Assembly: GCF_900101685.1 (NCBI RefSeq)
Contig: NZ_FMZZ01000015.1
Location: 1 to 64,000 of the forward strand
Length of the DNA stretch: 64,000 nt
Origin: Actinokineospora iranica
Lineage (GTDB): Bacteria > Actinomycetota > Actinomycetes > Mycobacteriales > Pseudonocardiaceae
Reading direction: 5' to 3'
A program made the position numbers and the translations under genes. How positions within the stretch are numbered: the stretch's first letter is position 1; every line of letters starts with the position of its first letter. The notes beneath the pieces were generated by a model. It made no database searches and had not been told where the DNA came from. It worked only from the letters and a program-made list of their open reading frames with translations. This document shows, one piece after another, positions 55,419-63,267 of the stretch.

Positions 55419-56870
55419 GTGAGTCCGAAGATTGACATCGATCCCACACACGCCGTCGCGCTGGCCAAGAGCGTCACCATCGCCGACAAGATCCGCTACG
55501 CGTGTGAGCGCGTCGACCCGCCCACCACGCACGAGGTGCGGCAGTGGCTCGACGCCTACGGAGTCACCACCACGCGCTCTTACATCTCCAGCGTCATCGA
55601 CACCTGGCGGGGGGAGAACAACCTGGGCGACACCGGCGACCTGGTCACGATGAGCCCGGAACTGCTGGCCGAACTCGACGCGCTGCGCGCCGACGCCGAC
55701 GCCTCGGTGGCCGACCCGACGGTCGCCGACACCTCTGCGGGGAACCGCGCGGAGACCCCCGCGGACACCGACGACACCCAGGTCTTCGCCGCCCTCGCCG
55801 ACACCGCGGGCGCTGGCACCTCCAGCGCCGAGACCGGCGACCGCACCGTCATCGACACCCCTGCGCCCCAGCAGACCGACCTCCAGGACTCCGCGATCGA
55901 CACCTCCACGCCGTCCGTCACCGACCAGGAACGGATCACCGACTCGGCCAAGTTCGACTCGGCCGCCACCGACACGGTCAAGTTCGACGCCTCGGCCATC
56001 GACACCGCCACGCTGGCCGCCGCGACAGCCACCGCCGTCGCCGCCACCGCAGGCTCGGTGGACTCCCTCGACACGGACAAGACCGACTCCGCAGGCAAGA
56101 CCGACCCCGAAGGCAAGACCGACCCCGAAGGCAAGGCGGACACCGCGGACAAGGCCGACACCGACGAGCAGGCCGACGCCACGCTCGCCGAACCGGTCGC
56201 CGAGCCCGCGCGGACCGCTCTCGTGGTCGCCGACAGCGCCGACGCCCTGGCCCCCCGCGGCGAGCGGGTCGACGAGCCCGCCGAGGTCGCCGCGCCGCTG
56301 CCCGTCGGCCGGGTCCCCACGGTGTTGTCCTGGTCGGCTGGCATGGCCTGGATCGTGGTGCTGGTCGCCGCGATGGGCATCTCCTGGTGGTCGCTGTTCG
56401 AGTACGCCCGCGGCTTCAGCATCCCCACCCCGCTCGCCGCGGTCGTCTCGCTGGTGTTCGACGCGTCGGCGCTGATCGTGGCCGGGCTCGCGCACCGCTA
56501 CGCGCTGTCCCCGTACTCCGGCGCGGGCCCCCGGTTCGCCCTTCTCGCGCTGCTCGCGGGCAGCGTGTACCTCAACTGGGAACACGCGGCGGGCAAGGGC
56601 TACGGGGTCGAGGCGTCGATCATGTTCGCCGCGCCCGCCGCGGTCGGCATCCTGCTGTTCGAGTTGCACATCGGCTGGCACTCGCGCACCGAGCGCAGGG
56701 CGCGCGGCCGGGTGGCCCGCTCCCTGCCGGTCATCGGCGCGTGGGGCTGGTTCCTGCACCCCATGCAGAGCCTGACCACCCTCTGGCGCGTCACGCACGC
56801 CCGCGGCCGCTCGGTCCGCGAGAAGGAGCTCAACAGCATCGAGGAACTGCGGGCGTCGTCCACGCCCTGA
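55419..56870 (+). CDS. DUF2637 membrane protein with N-terminal helix-turn-helix and Asp/Thr/Ala-rich linker
   Basis: A 483-residue protein. Residues 5-65 look like a small helical DNA-binding module (ADKIRYACERVDPPTTHEVRQWLDAYGVTTTRSYISSVI). About 75-300 is a low-complexity linker with repeats such as GKTDPEGKTDPEGKADTADKAD. About 305-430 is the DUF2637 membrane region (WIVVLVAAMGISWWSLFEYARGF, four helices), then a basic tail. DUF2637 is often carried by actinomycete mobile elements, but no integrase, replication or transfer gene is near. The GTG at 55419 follows AGGAGG. Confidence 0.75.
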   Translation: MSPKIDIDPTHAVALAKSVTIADKIRYACERVDPPTTHEVRQWLDAYGVTTTRSYISSVIDTWRGENNLGDTGDLVTMSPELLAELDALRADADASVADPTVADTSAGNRAETPADTDDTQVFAALADTAGAGTSSAETGDRTVIDTPAPQQTDLQDSAIDTSTPSVTDQERITDSAKFDSAATDTVKFDASAIDTATLAAATATAVAATAGSVDSLDTDKTDSAGKTDPEGKTDPEGKADTADKADTDEQADATLAEPVAEPARTALVVADSADALAPRGERVDEPAEVAAPLPVGRVPTVLSWSAGMAWIVVLVAAMGISWWSLFEYARGFSIPTPLAAVVSLVFDASALIVAGLAHRYALSPYSGAGPRFALLALLAGSVYLNWEHAAGKGYGVEASIMFAAPAAVGILLFELHIGWHSRTERRARGRVARSLPVIGAWGWFLHPMQSLTTLWRVTHARGRSVREKELNSIEELRASSTP

Positions 56871-56901
56871 GCGTGCGCGCGCCCCAGCCTTTGCCATCCG
56901 C

Positions 56902-56931
56902 ACGGGCCCGGACCGATCGGTCCGGGCCCGT
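56902..56931. terminator. Perfect 30-base palindromic terminator
   Basis: Two 13-base arms (ACGGGCCCGGACC and its complement) around GATC, 32 bases after the DUF2637 stop. The rest of the gap to 57110 holds TGCAA-G-TTGCA (57064-57074) and a TAGGAT hexamer (57095-57100), a plausible promoter for the TetR gene. Confidence 0.85.
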
Positions 56932-57109
56932 CGTCATGTTCGGGGCGTGTCCGGGGGCGCCTGAGGTGTCCACAAGGGACATGGCCGGGCAATGCGGGGT
57001 TAACGCCGCCAAACGGCCCAGCCCGCCGTCCCAACAGGACGCGACGGGGTAACGGATCCAGCCTGCAAGTTGCAACAACGGACAACAGGCCAAGTAGGAT
57101 CTGGACACC

Positions 57110-57895
57110 ATGGCTAAGGACGCGACGAAGGCCAACAGCGGGGCAGGCGACCCGGCGCGGAGTCTCGCGCTCCTGTGGCGCGATCAGACGCAACGCCCGA
57201 GCAGGCACGGCAGGCGCGATCTCAGCGTCGACCGCATCGTGCTGGCCGCCATCGAGGTCGCCGACACCGACGGCGTGGCCGCGCTGTCGATGCGGCGCGT
57301 GGCGGACAAACTCGGCGTCGGCACGATGTCGCTCTACACCTACGTGCCGGGCAAAGCCGAGCTGATCGACCTGATGCTCGACACCGTCTACGGCGAGACC
57401 GCCAAGCCCGACCCGGGCGAGCTGGGCTGGCGCGAGCGGCTGGAGCAGGTCGCCCGGGAGAACTGGGCGCTGTTCCAGCGGCACCCGTGGATGCTGCACG
57501 TGGGCGTCAGCCGCCCGCCGCTCGGCCCGAACGTCATGGCCAAGTACGACTACGAGCTACGCGCCGTCGCGGGCATCGGGCTCACCGAGGTCGAGATGGA
57601 CAGCGTGCTCAACCTGGTCGTCGGCCACGCCGAGACCACCGCGTGCCGCGCGCACGAGGCCGCGGAAACCGAGCGGGACACCGGGATGACCGACCAGCAG
57701 TGGTGGCAGGCGCGCGGCCCGCTGCTGAGCTCGCTCATCGATGCCAGCCGATTCCCGCTGGCCTCGGCCGTCGGCCAGGCGGTGGGCGCGGCGCACGGCA
57801 CCGCGTACGACGCCGCGCACAACTTCGAGTTCGGCCTGCGGCGCATCCTCGACGGCGTCGAGGTGCTGGTCGCCTCCCGCGCCGCCCAGGGCTGA
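57110..57895 (+). CDS. TetR-family regulator (TetR_C-type C-terminal domain)
   Basis: A 261-residue regulator: helix-turn-helix at about 40-85 (DRIVLAAIEVADTDGVAALSMRRVADKLGVGTMSLYTYV) and a C-terminal domain like those of drug-efflux repressors (WRERLEQVARENWALFQRHPWMLHV). The downstream neighbour, convergent, is a DrrAB-like exporter, whose promoter carries palindromic repeats suited to a TetR dimer. A TAGGAT -10 lies 9 bases before the ATG, so the message may be leaderless. Confidence 0.88.
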   Translation: MAKDATKANSGAGDPARSLALLWRDQTQRPSRHGRRDLSVDRIVLAAIEVADTDGVAALSMRRVADKLGVGTMSLYTYVPGKAELIDLMLDTVYGETAKPDPGELGWRERLEQVARENWALFQRHPWMLHVGVSRPPLGPNVMAKYDYELRAVAGIGLTEVEMDSVLNLVVGHAETTACRAHEAAETERDTGMTDQQWWQARGPLLSSLIDASRFPLASAVGQAVGAAHGTAYDAAHNFEFGLRRILDGVEVLVASRAAQG

Positions 57896-57955
57896 CCCGG
57901 CCGTCCACACCGGACCGGCCCCGGACCCGCCGCGTGGACGGGCCCGGGGGCAGGG

Positions 57956-58810
57956 TCAGCCGCGCAGGCCCCGGAACGCGTGGACCGACAGCGGAAAGAA
58001 GACCAGCAGCAGCGCCACCGGCCACACCACGGCCATGAGCACCGCGTTCTGCGTGACCCACGCTTCGCCCCCGACGCCGGGGTTGCCGAACAGGTCCCGG
58101 GTGGCGGTGGCGGTCGAGGACAGCGGGTTCCAGTCCGCGATCACGCCGAGCCACGCCGGCATCGTGCCGGTCGCCACCAGCGCGCTGGACAGGAAGGCGA
58201 CCGGGAACTCCAGCGTCTGCGCGCCGAAGACCGCCGACGGGCCGGTCAGCACCAGCCCCAGGTAGACCCCGACCCAGCTCAGCGCGAACCGCAGCAGCAG
58301 GATCAGCCCGATCGCCGCCGCGAACTCGCCTGCCGACCCGGTCGCGGCCCACCCGACGAGCAGGCCGACGCCGACCATGACGGCCAGCGAGACCGCCGAG
58401 AGCAGCAGGTCGGCCACCGCGCGGCCGATGAGCACCGCGGCCGAGGACATCGGCATCGCGCGGAACCGGTCGATGACGCCCCGGTCGAGGTCGGCGGTGA
58501 CCGCCTGCGCGGTGTGCCCGACACCGAAGAGCATCGTCATCGTGAACATCCCGGGCATCAGAAACTCCCGGTATTCGCCGCCGTCGGGCACCCGCATCGC
58601 CCCGCCGAACAGATAGCCGAACATCAGCACGATCAGCACGCCGAACACCAGCGAGAACACCACCGGCGCCGGGTCGCGAACCCAGTGCGCGACCGCCCGC
58701 CGGGTGAGGGTCCACCCGTCGACCAGCGCCCAGCGCACGCCCCCGCTCGGAACCGGGGGCACGTCCGCCGGACCGGTATCCGGCACGACGGTTTCCGGCA
58801 TGGTCGTCAT
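57956..58810 (-). CDS. ABC-2 type exporter permease, DrrB-like
   Basis: A 284-residue membrane protein with six helices and the ABC-2 pattern (VFSLVFGVLIVLMFGYLFGGAM, FTMTMLFGVGHTAQAVTADLDRGVIDRFRAMPM). It pairs with the ATPase upstream to export a drug or hydrophobic compound. The ATG at 58810 overlaps the stop of a 32-residue relic frame that repeats the start of this gene. Confidence 0.9.
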   Translation of the reverse strand: MTTMPETVVPDTGPADVPPVPSGGVRWALVDGWTLTRRAVAHWVRDPAPVVFSLVFGVLIVLMFGYLFGGAMRVPDGGEYREFLMPGMFTMTMLFGVGHTAQAVTADLDRGVIDRFRAMPMSSAAVLIGRAVADLLLSAVSLAVMVGVGLLVGWAATGSAGEFAAAIGLILLLRFALSWVGVYLGLVLTGPSAVFGAQTLEFPVAFLSSALVATGTMPAWLGVIADWNPLSSTATATRDLFGNPGVGGEAWVTQNAVLMAVVWPVALLLVFFPLSVHAFRGLRG

Positions 58811-58905
58811 TTCCGCACCCCCACACGCTCGGTCATGGGCCCGGTGCTCGCCGGGGGCACGTCGACAGGCCCGACATTCGCCACGATCTCCGGCATCGTC
58901 GTCAT
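58807..58905 (-). other. 32-codon relic frame left by a tandem duplication of the permease start
   Basis: Between the ATPase and permease genes a short frame reads MTTMPEIVANVGPVDVPPASTGP then MTERVGVRK-stop. Its first half copies the permease N-terminus (MTTMPETVV..GPADVPP) and its last residues copy the ATPase C-terminus (DRVEVRK-stop). Both junctions keep the ATGA overlap, so ribosomes can be passed from ATPase to relic to permease. The origin is most simply a tandem duplication of about 95 bases that later diverged. Confidence 0.75.
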
Positions 58906-59876
58906 TTCCGCACCTCCACGCGGTCGGCCGGACGCCCGGTGAGGTGCAGGAACACCTCGTCCAGGGTGGGGCGGCGCAGGGCAAGGTCGTCCACGGCGAC
59001 GCCCGCGGCGTCGAGCAGGCGCACCGCCTCCACCAGCGCGGTGGCCCCGGCCGCGACCGGCACGCCGACCCGCCGGTCGTCGGGGTCGGCGGTCGGCTCG
59101 GCGGTGCCGAGCCGGGCCACGGCCCTGGCCGCGTCGGCCACCCGGGACCGGTCGCGCACGACGAACTCGACGCGGTCGCCGCCCAGCCGCGCCTTGAGCT
59201 CGCCCGGGGCGCCCTCGGCGACGACCTTGCCGGTGTCGAGCAGGGCGATTCGGGTCGCCAGCTGGTCTGCCTCGTCCAGGTGCTGGGTGGTCAGCAGCAC
59301 GGTCGTGCCCCGCCCGACCAGTTCCCGCACGGCCTGCCAGACCTCGGCCCGGCCGCGCGGGTCCAAGCCGACTGTCGGCTCGTCGAGAAACAGGACGGCA
59401 GGCGAGAGGATCATGCTCGCGGCCAGGTCGAGCCTGCGCCGCATCCCGCCGGAGTAGTGCTTCACCGGCTTGTCCGCCGCGTCGGAGAGGCCGAACCGGT
59501 CCAGCAGGTCGCCCGCCCTGGCCCGCGCCGCCGCCGCGCCGAGGTGGTGCAGCCTGCCGAACAGCACGAGGTTCCGCCTGCCGCTGAGGACTTCGTCCAC
59601 GGCCGGGTTCTGCCCGACCAGGCCGATCCGGGCGCGCACCTGATCGGGCCGCTCGGCAACGTCGAAGCCCGCGACCAGCGCCCGGCCGCTGTCGAAGCGC
59701 AGCAGCGTCGCCAGAATCCGGACGGTTGTCGTCTTGCCCGCGCCGTTGGGCCCCAACAGCCCGCACACCGTCCCGTGTGGCACCACCAGGTCGACGCCGT
59801 CCAGGCCGCCGCCGTTCTTTCCGCCGTACCGCTTGCGGAGGCCCGCCACGACCACCGCGTCACCGCTCGCACCCAC
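58902..59876 (-). CDS. ABC exporter ATP-binding protein, DrrA-like
   Basis: A 324-residue ATPase of the daunorubicin-resistance type: Walker A GPNGAGKTTT, signature YSGGMRRRLDLA, Walker B VLFLDEPTVGLD, switch TTQHLDEAD and the DrrA-type C-terminal domain ending LRRPTLDEVFLHLTGR. The GTG at 59876 is preferred because GAAGGGAG precedes it; a longer frame runs into the operator repeats. It forms an operon with the permease and is probably controlled by the TetR protein at 57.1 kb. Confidence 0.92.
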   Translation of the reverse strand: MGASGDAVVVAGLRKRYGGKNGGGLDGVDLVVPHGTVCGLLGPNGAGKTTTVRILATLLRFDSGRALVAGFDVAERPDQVRARIGLVGQNPAVDEVLSGRRNLVLFGRLHHLGAAAARARAGDLLDRFGLSDAADKPVKHYSGGMRRRLDLAASMILSPAVLFLDEPTVGLDPRGRAEVWQAVRELVGRGTTVLLTTQHLDEADQLATRIALLDTGKVVAEGAPGELKARLGGDRVEFVVRDRSRVADAARAVARLGTAEPTADPDDRRVGVPVAAGATALVEAVRLLDAAGVAVDDLALRRPTLDEVFLHLTGRPADRVEVRK

Positions 59877-59892
59877 TGCGCTCCCTTCGTCT

Positions 59893-59919
59893 ACCGTACA
59901 GCGTACCGTACAGCGTACG
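59893..59919. promoter_or_regulatory. Tandem palindromic operator before the DrrAB-like exporter
   Basis: The 12-base unit ACCGTACAGCGT occurs twice in direct repeat (59893-59904, 59905-59916) and runs on into ACG. Each copy contains CGTAC-AGC-GTAC(G/C); the second, CGTACAGCGTACG (59907-59919), is a perfect inverted repeat. This is the form expected for a TetR-family operator and lies about 17 bases upstream of the exporter GTG. Confidence 0.7.
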
Positions 59920-60009
59920 ACGATCGCCACGACGCACGCGTCCAGGCAAACCGCGGACGCGAGAAGGCGGCGCTTTCGGGAGCGAAAGCGCCGCCTGCGG
60001 ACGGAAAGC

Positions 60010-60759
60010 TCAGAACGGGGTGCGCGCCAGCCAGGTGTCGAGAATCCCCGCGTCGCCGTGCACCTCCACCCGGTCAGCCGGGACGCGGCGCAGCAGCACG
60101 AGCAGCAGGTCGGCCGCGGTCCCGCGGACGGCGGCCGCGCCCTTGCCGTGGCCGTGCTCCCACTCGACGCCCGTGCCGCCCGCGCGCACCAGCCACTCCC
60201 CCGCCGCGCCCAAGCCGTCGTCGGTGGCGTGCAGGTGCATGGTCGCCCCGGCGGCGAGCAACGGCTCGTCCACCGTCCGCGCGGACAGCAGCGACAGCCA
60301 CTCGGACACGCCGTCCGCGGCCACCGCCGGGTCCACCGCGAACGGCGCGCCGAGGGCGATGGCGGCGTCCGCGTGGTGCACCACCGCCTCGTGCAGACGG
60401 CGGCGAATCCACCACCCGGCGGGCTTGGGCCCGGTGAACGTCCACACCGGAGTGTCGGCCCCGGTCGCGGTGACGGCGTCGAAGAGCACCGACGGGCTCT
60501 CGGTCAGCCAGGCGGTCGTCCCGTCCTGGTCTCGCGGGGGTTTGCCACCAGGGACGGTGGCGGGATCGACGGGGTCCTGCGCGCGGTCACGCACGATCGC
60601 CGCCGCCCACCGGTGGCCCCGCCCGACGTGCTTGACCAGTTGCCGGAGTGTCCACCCGGGACAGGTCGGCACCGGGGCCGCGGGGTCCCCGGCGTGGGTG
60701 AGATCGGCCAGCAGGGTGTTCTGCTCGACCAGCGCCTCGGCGGCCTTGCTGTGCTCCAT
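60010..60759 (-). CDS. Maleylpyruvate isomerase-family, mycothiol-dependent-type protein
   Basis: A 249-residue DinB-fold protein with the N-terminal mycothiol-dependent maleylpyruvate isomerase-like domain (LADLTHAGDPAAPVPTCPGWTLRQLVKHVGRGHRW; metal histidines also in LHEAVVHHADA) and an SCP2-like C-terminal part. These are mycothiol S-transferases of varied specificity. The ATG at 60759 is preferred; the frame continues to 60867 through a tandem repeat. Divergent from the first of two tandem paralogues. Confidence 0.85.
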   Translation of the reverse strand: MEHSKAAEALVEQNTLLADLTHAGDPAAPVPTCPGWTLRQLVKHVGRGHRWAAAIVRDRAQDPVDPATVPGGKPPRDQDGTTAWLTESPSVLFDAVTATGADTPVWTFTGPKPAGWWIRRRLHEAVVHHADAAIALGAPFAVDPAVAADGVSEWLSLLSARTVDEPLLAAGATMHLHATDDGLGAAGEWLVRAGGTGVEWEHGHGKGAAAVRGTAADLLLVLLRRVPADRVEVHGDAGILDTWLARTPF

Positions 60760-60844
60760 GCGCCCCACGGTAGCTGGCCGATCTCGCGCGAAGCGGCCAT
60801 TTCGCCCCGCCGGGGCCAGCGCCGCGCGGAGTCGGACGTAGAGT

Positions 60845-60868
60845 GCGGATGACATCGCGGATGACATC
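60845..60868. repeat. Two tandem copies of a 12-base unit
   Basis: GCGGATGACATC is repeated exactly (60845-60856 and 60857-60868), followed by another GCGG, in the divergent promoter region between the mycothiol-type enzyme and the leaderless gene at 60912. It could be a pair of regulator sites or a simple slippage product. Confidence 0.5.
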
Positions 60869-60911
60869 GCGGCTCAGTGAGTCGTTAACCTATAAAAGTT
60901 AGAATCGGACT

Positions 60912-61433
60912 GTGATTCACGACGACGTCCTTATCGACCCGGCCCGATGGCGCGGCCGGTTGGCCCGCGACGTCGAACGACGGCGAGTCATCGAACCCGG
61001 CGCCCTGGACCGGGCGGAGCAAGCCGTCCGGGAGTTCCCCGCGATGGCCTTCGCCGCGGGCCTGCTGCCCGTCCCGCTGCCCGTCCAGCACGTCGAGAAG
61101 CAGACCTGGGCGGGCCGCGCGCCCAACGGCGGCAAGGTCCGCCACCGGGTGGCTTCCGAGCCCGGCCCCGTCCGCGGCTGGCTGCTCGGCCGCGGCGTTG
61201 TGATCACCATGGGGCAGGTGACGGTCCGCCCCGTGCACACCGCCATCGACACCGTCGCGCTGTCCGAGTCGGGCGTCCTGGTCGAGTCGGTCATCACCGG
61301 GTGGGAGCCGTATCCGCCCCCGGTCGAGGTCGAACTGGACCTGGTCGGCGACTCCGTCGCCACGATCGCCCTGGACCGCTTCCTCGACCGCGTGCTCACC
61401 GAGCGCGGGCCGCACCCCTCCTTCCGGCACTAG
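60912..61433 (+). CDS. Unknown leaderless protein, first of two tandem paralogues
   Basis: A 173-residue soluble protein of unknown family. A textbook TAGAAT -10 (60900-60905) lies 6 bases before the GTG, so the transcript should begin at the start codon. Characteristic segments shared with the paralogue 213 bases downstream include DPARWRGRLARDVERRRV, GLLPVPLP, VRGWLLGRGVVITMGQ.TVRPV and WEPYPPPVEVE. The last motifs suggest a beta-barrel-like enzyme or binding fold. No catalytic residue set could be named. Confidence 0.7.
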   Translation: MIHDDVLIDPARWRGRLARDVERRRVIEPGALDRAEQAVREFPAMAFAAGLLPVPLPVQHVEKQTWAGRAPNGGKVRHRVASEPGPVRGWLLGRGVVITMGQVTVRPVHTAIDTVALSESGVLVESVITGWEPYPPPVEVELDLVGDSVATIALDRFLDRVLTERGPHPSFRH

Positions 61434-61645
61434 ACCCAAGGCCCTGGGGAAGATTGGCCTGGTTTCCGGCTGCCGCGGCCTGACCACCGGGTAACGCCCC
61501 GGTGACGGACTGTCCGTTCGCGACAGTTCCGAGTGAACTGACCGCTTGACAGGTGACAATTTCCCTCTGGTCAATGGGTTTCCGCCCCTGAGATAGCGAC
61601 AGACGTCTCACCGCGAACCCCTTGCCGCCGCCGTACTATCACGCC

Positions 61646-62161
61646 GTGATCGACCCGAACACGCTCCTCGATCCCCTCGGCTGGCCGCGATGGCTCGCCC
61701 GGGACGCCGAGCGGCGTCGCGTCGTCGCACCCGAGGTGCTCGCCCGCCTTGACCACGCGGTGCGCGACTTCCCCGCCGAGGCGTTCGCCATCGGCCTGCT
61801 GCCCGACCCGCTCCCCATCGAGCACGCCGAGAAGCTGCCCAGGAGCGACCACCGGGAGACCACCGAGGGCGCGCGGGTGCGACACCGGGTCGTGGCGATG
61901 CCCGGGGAGGTCCGCGGCTGGAACCTCGGCCGGGGCGTGGTGATCAGCATGGGCCAGACGACCGTGCGGCCGGTCTACACCCCCGTCGCGCGCGGCGAGA
62001 GCGCGGGTTTGCGGCCCGGCGGCGTCATCGTGCGCGCGGTCATCAGCGACTGGGAGCCCTACCCGCCGCCGGTGGAGGTCGAGATCGACGCCACCCGCAC
62101 GGTTCCGCTCGACGTGTACCTGCGCCGGGTGCTCACCGACATGGCCCAGCGCAGGCACTGA
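61646..62161 (+). CDS. Unknown leaderless protein, second of two tandem paralogues
   Basis: A 171-residue homologue of the preceding gene with the same order of motifs (RWLARDAERRRVV, GLLPDPLP, VRGWNLGRGVVISMGQTTVRPV, WEPYPPPVEVEID). It too has a consensus -10, TACTAT (61634-61639), 6 bases before a GTG, so each paralogue has its own leaderless promoter rather than sharing an operon. The 212-base gap before it (61434-61645) shows no other feature. Confidence 0.7.
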   Translation: MIDPNTLLDPLGWPRWLARDAERRRVVAPEVLARLDHAVRDFPAEAFAIGLLPDPLPIEHAEKLPRSDHRETTEGARVRHRVVAMPGEVRGWNLGRGVVISMGQTTVRPVYTPVARGESAGLRPGGVIVRAVISDWEPYPPPVEVEIDATRTVPLDVYLRRVLTDMAQRRH

Positions 62162-62194
62162 GCGCGGACCGGACAGTCCACAGTGGCTGGTGGC

Positions 62195-62497
62195 TCAGTC
62201 GCTGACGCTGCTGCGGTTCTGGTAGGCGAGGTCGAGAAACTCCGGGTGCTTGCGCATCCACGCCGCGATGAACGGGCAGATGGCCAGCACCGGCAGCCCG
62301 CGCCCCTTGGCGTCCTCCAGCGCGGCGCGGGCGAGCGCGCCGCCGACGCCCCGGCCCTCGAAGGCGGGCTCGACCACGGTGTGCGGGTAGACGACCAGGT
62401 TCGCGCTGCGGATGTACTCCGCGAATCCCGCGATCTCCCCGTCGACCGTCGCCTCGAACCGGTGGCGGTCGGCCGCGTCGGTCACCTCGATGGTCAT
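62195..62497 (-). CDS. Small GNAT-fold acetyltransferase (NATD1/YjdJ-like)
   Basis: A 100-residue protein of the short GCN5-related group (PF14542-like): DRHRFEATVDGEIAGFAEY, VVYPHTVVEPAFEGRGVGGALARAAL, ICPFIAAWMRKHPEFLDL. Acetyl-CoA would bind at the GRGVGG turn. The ATG at 62497 follows GGAGGG. The substrate is unknown. Confidence 0.87.
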   Translation of the reverse strand: MTIEVTDAADRHRFEATVDGEIAGFAEYIRSANLVVYPHTVVEPAFEGRGVGGALARAALEDAKGRGLPVLAICPFIAAWMRKHPEFLDLAYQNRSSVSD

Positions 62498-62642
62498 CGA
62501 ACCCTCCATTCGCGCCCCCGGACGGGCGGTTTTCAGCATATCCGCGATCGGTCGGGCGCATGAGTTGAGCCGAATGGATCGTTTCCGTGCGTCGATCAGG
62601 AGGAACTCTCCCCGGCAGACCCGCCCAGCGAGGAGTGCGCCG

Positions 62643-63131
62643 ATGTCCACCACCCCGGAACCAGGATCGACCGAGACCCCCGACGAGCGGCTGACCCGCA
62701 ACCTCAGCGAGTTGCTCCAGGAGTTGCGGGTCGCGCAGGCAGGCGTGCAGATCCTGTTCGGGTTCCTGCTCTCGATCACCTTCACCGAGGTGTACGCCCG
62801 GGACGCGAACCTCTTCGAGCGGGTCACGCACCTGGTGGCGGTGCTGTTCGCGGTCGTGTCGGTGGCCCTGCTGACCGCGCCCGCCGCCTGGCACCGCATC
62901 CTGTTCCGCCGGGGCAAACGCCAGGAGATCATGCGGCTGGCCACCTGGACGACGATCACCGGCCTGGTGTTCCTGTCCCTCGCGGTGACCGCGTCGGTCC
63001 TCCTGCTCGCCGAGATCGTGGTCGGCGGCTGGGGCGCTTTCGTGATCGCGGCCGCCTGCGGCGTGGTGATCGGCTTCCTGTGGTTCATCGTGCCCCTCAA
63101 CGAACGCTGGGACGACGAGAACGGCGGCTGA
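62643..63131 (+). CDS. DUF6328-like four-span membrane protein
   Basis: A 162-residue protein with four membrane helices after a cytosolic N-terminus (DERLTRNLSELLQELRVAQAGVQILFGFLLSITF). The pattern is that of a widespread actinobacterial family I recall as DUF6328. The ATG at 62643 is used, preceded by AGCGAGGAG. Function unknown. Confidence 0.78.
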   Translation: MSTTPEPGSTETPDERLTRNLSELLQELRVAQAGVQILFGFLLSITFTEVYARDANLFERVTHLVAVLFAVVSVALLTAPAAWHRILFRRGKRQEIMRLATWTTITGLVFLSLAVTASVLLLAEIVVGGWGAFVIAAACGVVIGFLWFIVPLNERWDDENGG

Positions 63132-63267
63132 CCGCCCCCGAGTGCCACTCGGTGGGAGCGGTGGAAAACGGCTGGCTTCTTCCCGGCCGCGGGCGGCACC
63201 CTCATCGCATGACGACAACCCCCGTTCGCGAAGCTAAACCCGGGCCGCGCGGGCAGGGGCCCGCGCG

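Noticed and set aside
55419-56870. Integrative element suggested by DUF2637
   Set aside because: No integrase, replication, excision or transfer gene and no flanking direct repeats or tRNA were seen.
57901-57941. Hairpin after the TetR gene (CCGTCCAC and GTGGACGG)
   Set aside because: The arms are only 8 bases with a 25-base loop, too weak to report as a terminator.
59893-60868. CRISPR-like short repeats (12-base units at 59893 and 60845)
   Set aside because: Units are only 12 bases, present twice and without spacers; they fit operators or slippage, not a CRISPR array.
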